From the NCBI RefSeq assembly GCF_003814555.1, contig NZ_RKQN01000002.1, positions 310,001 through 374,000 on the forward strand: a stretch of 64,000 nucleotides of DNA, given 5' to 3'. The stretch comes from Vulcaniibacterium tengchongense. GTDB lineage: Bacteria; Pseudomonadota; Gammaproteobacteria; Xanthomonadales; Xanthomonadaceae. Position numbers and translations under genes: made by a program. The notes beneath the pieces are model-generated. The model ran no database searches, was not told the DNA's origin, and worked only from the letters and a program-made list of their open reading frames with translations. Within the stretch, counting starts at the first letter, position 1. Each line of letters starts with the position of its first letter. This document shows, piece after piece, positions 63,658 to 64,000 of this stretch.

Positions 63658-64000
63658 ATGGACACGCTGCGCATCGCCACCCGCAAGAGCCCGCTCGCCC
63701 TGTGGCAGAGCGAACACGTCGCCGCGCGGCTGCGCGCGGCGCATCCCGGTTTGCAGGTCGAGCTGGTGCCGATGAGCACGCGCGGCGACGAGGTGCTGGA
63801 CCGTTCGCTGGCGGCGATAGGCGGCAAGGGGCTGTTCCTCAAGGAGCTGGAGCTGGCGATGCTGCGCGGCGAGGCCGACTGCGCGGTGCACTCCCTCAAG
63901 GACGTGCCGATGGACCTGGAGCCGGGCTTCGCGCTGCCGGCGGTGCTGCCGCGCGCCGACCACGCCGATGCCTTCGTCAGCGCGCGCTTCGCCGGCCTGG
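63658..64000 (+). CDS. hemC: Hydroxymethylbilane synthase, 5' part
   Basis: The first 114 residues of porphobilinogen deaminase are visible: start [55 protein letters not shown], and [17 protein letters not shown] with the catalytic aspartate region. It joins four porphobilinogens in haem synthesis. The gene runs off the window, so the dipyrromethane cysteine is not seen. Confidence 0.96.
   Translation, partial: MDTLRIATRKSPLALWQSEHVAARLRAAHPGLQVELVPMSTRGDEVLDRSLAAIGGKGLFLKELELAMLRGEADCAVHSLKDVPMDLEPGFALPAVLPRADHADAFVSARFAGL

Overview
The window is chromosomal DNA of a very GC-rich gammaproteobacterium, most likely a Xanthomonadaceae member close to Lysobacter or Luteimonas. This is inferred from codon use, from a Xanthomonas-type HU protein with a lysine/alanine tail, and from the gene order of the cell-wall cluster; no rRNA or marker comparison was possible.

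Positions 1-16.9 kb are mostly on the minus strand. They hold an Ada-type repair gene cut by the window edge, a VOC gene that looks frameshifted, the periplasmic protease prc, and a long elongation and lipoylation block that reads (in transcription order) mreB-mreC-mreD-mrdA-rodA, mltB-rlpA, dacC, a CsgG-like gene, ybeD-lipB-lipA. Positions 17-50 kb are ordinary accessory and housekeeping genes: a PfkB kinase, YbaK, an M1 aminopeptidase, an SDR plus Gdx-type SMR pair, ubiE, an EmrAB-like pump, a yeast-Fcy1-like cytosine deaminase, a TonB receptor/PI-PLC/PHP-phosphoesterase cluster, a FAD-Rieske enzyme, ligD, a BON protein with a low-complexity middle, an EAL phosphodiesterase, HU, a lipoprotein with a TonB C-terminal domain, an esterase and an AlgR-like LytTR regulator.

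Positions 50.1-63.4 kb are a complete type I-F1 CRISPR-Cas locus lying between algR and hemC. In transcription order (minus strand) it is cas1, cas2-3, a 562 bp regulatory gap, csy1 (cas8f), csy2 (cas5f), csy3 (cas7f), csy4 (cas6f), leader, then an array of 68 repeats and 67 spacers. The leader carries an exact match to the IHF consensus.

The most interesting signal is in the gap between cas2-3 and csy1. On the opposite strand to the main array there is a one-spacer mini-array made of two degenerate I-F repeats. The first repeat keeps an intact 8-nt 5' handle; the second keeps the Cas6f hairpin but has lost its own handle. The enclosed 30-nt guide matches a site only about 100 bp away. That site follows a CC (the type I-F PAM), shares 17 of its first 21 positions with the guide, and has mismatches at guide positions 6, 12 and 18, the positions that Cascade leaves unpaired. 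The site overlaps the predicted -10 box and start of the csy operon promoter. This has the architecture of a crRNA-like autorepressor (the CreR/CreA concept): Csy complex loaded with this RNA would sit on the csy promoter and shut it down, and pairing limited to the PAM-proximal part would avoid self-cleavage.
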